Below are positions 58,011-64,000 of a stretch of DNA of 64,000 nt, piece after piece. The translations under genes were made by a program, and so were the position numbers. A model generated the notes under the pieces. That model was not told the origin of the DNA. It ran no database searches and saw nothing but the letters and a program-made list of their open reading frames with translations. Source of the DNA: Macrostomum hystrix. Lineage: Eukaryota > Platyhelminthes > Macrostomidae. The stretch spans positions 3,279,501-3,343,500 of the forward strand of contig CATNEN010000012.1 in the NCBI GenBank assembly GCA_950097015.1. Direction: 5' to 3'. Each line of letters starts with the position of its first letter. Within the stretch, counting starts at the first letter, position 1.

Positions 58011-61000
58011 TAGAAGATGCGATTCTCAGTGGTAGAAGAGGCGACTCTCAGTGGTAGAAGAGGCTATTCTCAGTGGTAGAAGAGGCAACTCTCAGTGGTA
58101 GAAGAGGCCATTCTCAGTGGTAGAAGAGGCCATTCTCAGTGGTAGAAGAGGCAACTCTCAGTGGTAGAAGAGGCGACTCTCAGTGGTAGAAGAGGCGATT
58201 CTCAGTGGTAGAAGAGGCGATTCTCAGTGGTAGAAGAGGCCATTCTCAGTGGTAGAAGAGGCAACTCTCAGTGGTAGAAGAGGCGATTCTCAGTGGTAGA
58301 AGAAGCGATTCTCAGTGGTAGAAGAGGCGATTCTCAGTGGTAGAAGAAGCGATTCTCAGTGGTAGAAGAGGCAACTCTCAGTGGTAGAAGAGGCGATTCT
58401 CAGTGGTAGAAGAAGCGATTCTCAGTGGTAGAAGAAGCCATTCTCAGTGGTAGAAGAGGCCATTCTCAGTGGTAGAAGAGGCGACTCTCAGTGGTAGAAG
58501 AGGCCATTCTCAGTGGTAGAAGAGGCGACTCTCAGTGGTAGAAGAGGCCATTCTCAGTGGTAGAAGAGGCAACTCTCAGTGGTAGAAGAGGCGACTCTCA
58601 GTGGTAGAAGAGGCCATTCTCAGTGGTAGAGGAGGCCATTCTCAGTGGTAGAAGAGGCGACTCTCAGTGGTAGAAGAGGCCATTCTCAGTGGTAGAAGAG
58701 GCGACTCTCAGTGGTAGAAGAGGCGACTCTCAGTGGTAGAAGAGGCAACTCTCAGTGGTAGAAGAGGCAACTCTCAGTGGTAGAAGAGGCGACTCTCAGT
58801 GGTAGGAGAGGCCATTCTCAGTGGTAGAAGAGGCCATTCTCAGTGGTAGAAGAGGCGATTCTCAGTGGTAGAAGAGGCGACTCTCAGTGGTAGAAGAGGC
58901 TATTCTCAGTGGTAGAAGAAGCGACTCTCAGTGGTAGAAGAGGCGATTCTCAGTGGTAGAAGAGGCGATTCTCAGTGGTAGAAGAGGCAACTCTCAGTGG
59001 TAGAAGAGGCGACTCTCAGTGGTAGAAGAGGCGACTCTCAGTGGTAGAAGAGGCGATTCTCAGTGGTAGAAGAGGCGATTCTCAGTGGTAGAAGAGGCAA
59101 CTCTCAGTGGTAGAAGAGGCGATTCTCAGTGGTAGAAGAAGCGATTCTCAGTGGTAGAAGAGGCGATTCTCAGTGGTAGAAGAAGCGATTCTCAGTGGTA
59201 GAAGAGGCAACTCTCAGTGGTAGAAGAGGCGATTCTCAGTGGTAGAAGAAGGCGATTCTCAGTGGTAGAAGAGGCGATTCTCAGTGGTAGAAGAGGCCAT
59301 TCTCAGTGGTAGATGAGGCGATTCTCAGTGGTAGAAGAGGCGACTCTCAGTGGTTGAAAAGGAGATTCTCAGTGGAAGAAGAGGCGACTCTCAGTGGTAG
59401 AAGAGGCCATTCTCAGTGGTAGAAGAGGCCATTCTCAGTGGTAGAAGAGGCAACTCTCAGTGGTAGAAGAGGCGATTCTCAGTGGTAGAAGAAGCGATTC
59501 TCAGTGGTAGAAGAGGCGATTCTCAGTGGTAGAAGAGGCCATTCTCAGTGGTAGATGAGGCGATTCTCAGTGGTAGAAGAGGCGACTCTCAGTGGTTGAA
59601 AAGGAGATTCTCAGTGGAAGAAGAGGCGACTCTCAGTGGTAGAAGAGGCCATTCTCAGTGGTAGAAGAGGCGACTCTCAGTGGTAGAAGAGGCCATTCTC
59701 AGTGGTAGAAGAGGCCATTCTCAGTGGTAGAAGAGGCCATTCTCAGTGGTAGAAGAGGCGACTCTCAGTGGTAGAAGAGGCGATTCTCAGTGGTAGAAGA
59801 GGCTATTCTCAGTGGTAGAAGAAGCGACTCTCAGTGGTAGAAGAGGCCATTCTCAGTGGTAGAAGAGGCCATTTTCAGTGGTAGAAGAGGCCATTCTCAG
59901 TGGTAGAAGAGGCGATTCTCAGTGGTAGAAGAGGCGACTCTCAGTGGTAGAAGAGGCGATTCTCAGTGGTAGAAGAGGCTATTCTCAGTGGTAGAAGAAG
60001 CGACTCTCAGTGGTAGAAGAGGCCATTCTCAGTGGTAGAAGAGGCGACTCTCAGTGGTAGAAGAGGCGACTCTCAGTGGTAGAAGAGGCGATTCTCAGTG
60101 GTAGAAGAGGCTATTCTCAGTGGTAGAAGAGGCTATTCTCAGTGGTAGAAGAAGCGACTCTCAGTGGTAGAAGAGGCGATTCTCAGTGGTAGAAGAGGTG
60201 ATTCTCAGTGGTTGAAAAGGCCATTCTCAGTGGTAGAAGAGGCGACTCTCAGTGGTAGAAGAGGCGATTCTCAGTGGTAGAAGAGGCTATTCTCAGTGGT
60301 AGAAGAGGCTATTCTCAGTGGTAGAAGAAGCGACTCTCAGTGGTAGAAGAGGCCATTCTCAGTGGTAGAAGAAGCAACTCTCAGTGGTAGAAGAGGCTAT
60401 TCTCAGTGGTAGAAGAAGCTATTCTCAGTGGTAGAAGAAGCGACTCTCAGTGGTAGAAGAGGCTATTCTCAGTGGTAGAAGAGGCGATTCTCAGTGGTAG
60501 AAGAGGCAACTCTCAGTGGTAGATGAGGTGCATGATTTTCAGTGGTAGAAGAGGCGACTCTCAGTGGTAGAAGAGGCAACTCTCAGTGGTAGATGAGGTG
60601 CATGATTTTCAGTGGTAGAAGAGGCGACTCTCAGTGGTAGAAGAGGCGACTCTCAGTGGTAGAAGAGGCCATTTTCAGTGGTAGAAGAGGCCATTCTCAG
60701 TGGTAGAAGAGGCCATTCTCAGTGGTAGAAGAGGCAACTCTCAGTGGTAGAAGAGGCCATTCTCAGTGGTAGAAGAGGCAACTCTCAGTGGTAGGAGAGG
60801 CAACTCTCAGTGGTAGATGAGGTGCATGATTTTCAGTGGTAGAAGAGGCAACTCTCAGTGGTAGAAGAGGCAACTCTCAGTGGTAGATGAGGTGCATGAT
60901 TTTCAGTGGTAGAAGAGGCGATTCTCAGTGGTAGAAGAGGCAACTCTCAGTGGTAGAAGAGGCCATTTTCAGTGGTAGAAGAGGCCATTCTCAGTGGTAG

Positions 61001-62292
61001 AAGAGGCCATTCTCAGTGGTAGAAGAGGCAACTCTCAGTGGTAGAAGAGGCCATTCTCAGTGGTAGAAGAGGCAACTCTCAGTGGTAGAAGAGGCAACTC
61101 TCAGTGGTAGATGAGGTGCATGATTTTCAGTGGTAGAAGAGGCAACTCTCAGTGGTAGAAGAGGCAACTCTCAGTGGTAGATGAGGTGCATGATTTTCAG
61201 TGGTAGAAGAGGCGATTCTCAGTGGTAGAAGAGGCCATTCTCAGTGGTAGAAGAGGCGACTCTCAGTGGTAGAAGAGGCCATTCTCAGTGGTAGAAGAGG
61301 CCATTCTCAGTGGTAGAAGAGGCGACTCTCAGTGGTAGAAGAGGCCATTTTCAGTGGTAGAAGAGGCCATTTTCAGTGGTAGAAGAGGCCATTCTCAGTG
61401 GTAGAAGAGGCGACTCTCAGTGGTAGAAGAGGCCATTCTCAGTGGTAGAAGAGGCCATTCTCAGTGGTAGAAGAGGCCATTCTCAGTGGTAGAAGAGGCG
61501 ACTCTCAGTGGTAGAAGATGCGATTCTCAGTGGTAGAAGAGGCAACTCTCAGTGGTAGATGAGGCCATTCTCAGTGGTAGAAGATGCGATTCTCAGTGGT
61601 AGAAGAGGCAACTCTCAGTGGTAGAAGAGGCGATTTTCAGTGGTAGAAGAGGCGACTCTCAGTGGTAGAAGAGGCCATTCTCAGTGGTAGAAGAGGCCAT
61701 TCTCAGTGGTAGAAGAGGCGACTCTCAGTGGTAGAAGAGGCCATTTTCAGTGGTAGAAGAGGCCATTTTCAGTGGTAGAAGAGGCCATTCTCAGTGGTAG
61801 AAGAGGCGACTCTCAGTGGTAGAAGAGGCCATTCTCAGTGGTAGAAGAGGCCATTCTCAGTGGTAGAAGAGGCCATTCTCAGTGGTAGAAGAGGCGACTC
61901 TCAGTGGTAGAAGATGCGATTCTCAGTGGTAGAAGAGGCAACTCTCAGTGGTAGATGAGGCCATTCTCAGTGGTAGAAGATGCGATTCTCAGTGGTAGAA
62001 GAGGCAACTCTCAGTGGTAGAAGAGGCGATTTTCAGTGGTAGAAGAGGCGACTCTCAGTGGTAGAAGAGGCGATTCTCAGTGGTACTCGTAGAAGAGGCG
62101 ACTCTCAGTGGTAGAAGAGGCGACTCTCAGTGGTAGAAGAGGCGACTCTCAGTGGTAGAAGAGGCGATTCTCAGTGGTACTCGTAGAAGAGGCGACTCTC
62201 AGTGGTAGAAGAGGCGACTCTCAGTGGTAGAAGAGGCGACTCTCAGTGGTAGAAGAGGCCATTCTCAGTGGGTACTCTCAGTGGTACAAGAG
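58011..62292. repeat. 22-bp satellite, GCGATTCTCAGTGGTAG, with two higher-order periods
   Basis: About 194 units made of AGAAGAGG + GCGATTCTC/GCGACTCTC/GCAACTCTC/GCCATTCTC + AGTGGT. The insertion variant GATGAGGTGCATGATTTTC occurs as doublets 70 bp apart at 60525/60595, 60819/60889 and 61113/61183, an exact 294-bp higher-order unit in three copies. A block starting GTAGAAGATGCG repeats at 61511 and 61907, 396 bp (18 units) apart. The right end has TACTCGTAG insertions at 62083 and 62177. Confidence 0.97.
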
Positions 62293-62815
62293 GTCTCTTC
62301 AACCTCTAGGGCTGGTGTGTCCGGAGTTTTCAGCAACCTCCAGGTCTAATTAGGTCTCTAGCTTTGTAACCAAAAACAACCAAAACTAAATGTTCAGCGA
62401 AGCCCATCAAAACAGGTACGCTGTGTTAATGAAGTGTGGACAATTATTGTATTTTAGACAGTATGATCTATGGAATTTATTAATCCTAAATTGATTGAGT
62501 TTTACGGACAGAGTTTGCTGCTTGATCCTAGCTCATCGGATTTGATTGAATAATTTAATTATTCTTGATCTTTTTTTCATTGCTAGTGTTTTATGGGGCA
62601 CAGCGCGACCTGGTTACCATGGAGACAAATTTTTTGCCTCTCCATGGATGAGATTAGAGAGGTAATAAACTCGGACTGAGGCAGTGGAAGCTGCAGTTGA
62701 ATGACTGGCAAAAGGTCGAACGTGTCGATAAACATTTTCGCAAAACGCCAAACGTAGGTAGAAAAATAAAACATACACCGAGAAGGTTAATAAGCCGTTT
62801 AAAGACCCCAAGCGA
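62293..62815. other. No gene recognised
   Basis: Unique AT-rich spacer. The small open frames on the minus strand (62583-62854) show no recognisable domain. Confidence 0.4.
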
Positions 62816-63205
62816 CGCTACCAAAGGTATCCAAAACGACGCTACCGAAGACACCCCGACTGACTACCAAAGACATACCAAGCGACGCTACCAAAGACAT
62901 ACCAAGCGACGCTACCAAAGACATACCAAGCGACGCTACCAAAGACATACCAAGCGACGCTACCAAATATTTACCAAGCGACGCTACCAAAGACATACCA
63001 AGCGACGCTACCAAAGACAAACCGAGCGACGCTACTAACGACGCTCGAGCAGCGTTACCAAAGACATCCGGAGCGACACGATCACAGACGACCAAGCGAC
63101 CTCACTAAGGACACCTGAGAGCCGCAATAAAAGTCACCCGACCGAAATTACTAAGGACACTGGAAGCGACGATAAGGAAAGACTACCTGATTGAGGCTAA
63201 TAAAA
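62816..63205. repeat. 24-bp minisatellite ACCAAGCGACGCTACC, decaying toward the next exon
   Basis: Near-perfect units (ACCAAGCGACGCTACC + AAAGACAT) from 62876 to about 63035. Progressively diverged units continue (GGAGCGACACGATC, ACTAAGGACACC, GGAAGCGACGATAAGG) to the start codon at 63209. Both strands are open across the perfect part because 24 is eight codons. Confidence 0.9.
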
Positions 63206-63208
63206 GTG

Positions 63209-63685
63209 ATGCCGAAGCTTCGCCGTCTCTCTCAGCTTCGCGCCGCTGAGCTGGCAGCCGCCGGTCCCCGAATCGACATCGAGGCGGAGTTGGGCCGTTG
63301 GAACAGCCGCTGGCGCGCCGCCGCCGGCCAAGTAGCCTCGGCCGTCACCGAATCGTCGGGGCAGCGGCCGAAGTCGCCTAGGCTGGCCGGCATAGCGACT
63401 CGGGCGATGCTGCTGCGCTATCAGGAGCCGGCCGATGTTGCATCCGGCGGCGGAGTCGGCAGCCGCTCGGACAAGCTCATCGCGGCCAGAAGAAAGAACC
63501 TGCGCCCGCGAAGTCCGCAGCATGCATCGGCGGCAGCGACGGATCAGCTCGGTGGCCGCTTGTCGCCTCGGCTAGACTGGCGACGGCAGCAGCAACAGCA
63601 GCGACGGGTGTCCACTGTCTCCATAGTCTCCACAGCCTACGAGGGTCCAGAGCTGCCGATTGAGGATAGCAGTGTACATTCAACA
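63209..63685 (+). CDS. Basic Arg/Ala-rich protein of unknown function, first exon (partial)
   Basis: GC-rich open frame starting MPKLRRLSQLRAAELAAAGP, with strongly coding-like composition against AT-rich flanks. Residues up to about 160 are rich in Ala, Arg, Ser and Gln: RQQQQQRR-type Gln run, two SPR motifs (KSPRLAG, LRPRSPQHA, LSPRLDW), then VSTVSIVSTAYEGPELPIED. No known domain was recognised; it may be an intrinsically disordered, phosphorylatable region. Composition changes abruptly after about 63680 (IGRKLSDPKH), so the exon probably ends near GCAGT/GTACAT at 63672-63680, but the donor is weak. The gene would continue to the right of the window. The start is the first ATG after the decayed 24-bp array. 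Confidence 0.5.
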
Positions 63686-63754
63686 GGGGGGCTTGGTTTC
63701 TATGGAATTCGAATAGGAAGAAAATTAAGTGATCCTAAACACATTTGGTGTAGT

Positions 63755-64000
63755 ATAGTCAAAAAACTATCTGGGACATCTTAAAGACATACATAACAGC
63801 CTGAAGTCAATAGCGAAGGCGTTCAGGTCATTCTGAAGAAGTCCCAGAAACATCTGGGTCGTTCTGAAGGTTTTTAGGACACCCTGAAGCTATCTATGAC
63901 GCTCTGAAGGTATCTGGGTTGCCCGGGAGGTTTCTGTGACATCCTGAACTATCTATAGCTCCCAGATGTTGCAGAAATGTTTCCGTTGGTTTTGTTATCT
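63755..64000. repeat. Degenerate ~28-bp repeat, CTGAAGGTATCTGGG-like
   Basis: Loose tandem units such as TCATTCTGAAGAAGTCCCAG, CGTTCTGAAGGTTTTTAGGA, CGCTCTGAAGGTATCTGGG and TCTGTGACATCCTGAA. Too diverged for a firm period. It probably lies in the first intron of the preceding gene and runs to the window edge. Confidence 0.5.

Overview
The window looks like a stretch of invertebrate animal genome. It has spliced genes with GT-AG introns, Ly6/quiver-type GPI-anchored proteins, a UBTD-type ubiquitin-like gene and a GRAM-domain gene. It also carries Ty3/gypsy, LINE and Tc1/mariner-like remnants. Coding exons are GC-rich and lie in AT-rich DNA, and roughly 55% of the window is tandem repeat. Very high repeat load, plus 3' splice sites sitting 2-3 nt before start codons, would suit a flatworm such as Macrostomum, but the species is an inference.

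Layout: (1) 0.3-2.5 kb, minus strand: first four exons of a GRAM-domain gene with a TATA box. A ~17-bp minisatellite lies in its second intron, and a related purine-rich array lies upstream of its promoter (2.94-4.0 kb). (2) 4.6-5.4 kb: decayed Ty3/gypsy integrase. (3) 6.07-31.26 kb: three head-to-tail copies of one composite element. Each has a ~100-bp head with a C-rich hairpin, an 18-bp array, a 23-bp array, and a ~590-bp 3' cassette. The cassette carries tRNA-like A/B boxes and a tail that resembles non-LTR retroposon ends. Array length varies from about 1.2 to 11.6 kb. (4) 31.4-48.1 kb: a Ly6 gene neighbourhood. Two close single-exon paralogues point away from each other (33.4 kb minus, 45.6 kb plus), and each has a 36-bp minisatellite of shared ancestry downstream of it. 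This looks like an inverted duplication. A third, four-exon Ly6 gene (43.7-44.7 kb, minus) lies between them. (5) 49.4-50.9 kb: a small MITE, then a 1.3-kb TA-flanked transposon with 277-bp inverted repeats whose transposase has lost its catalytic core. (6) 52.3-53.9 kb: UBTD gene with a 20-bp minisatellite filling its intron. (7) 54.2-62.3 kb: three more arrays (18, 21 and 22 bp) with higher-order structure. (8) 62.8-63.7 kb: a 24-bp array decaying into the 5' flank of a basic, Arg/Ala-rich coding exon of unknown function.

The genes do not form a pathway. The shared theme is local expansion of many unrelated short tandem repeats in introns, flanks and mobile elements. Most very long open frames here are artefacts of repeat periods divisible by three. 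The useful genes were found by joining splice sites of matching phase; no database search or transcript data were available.
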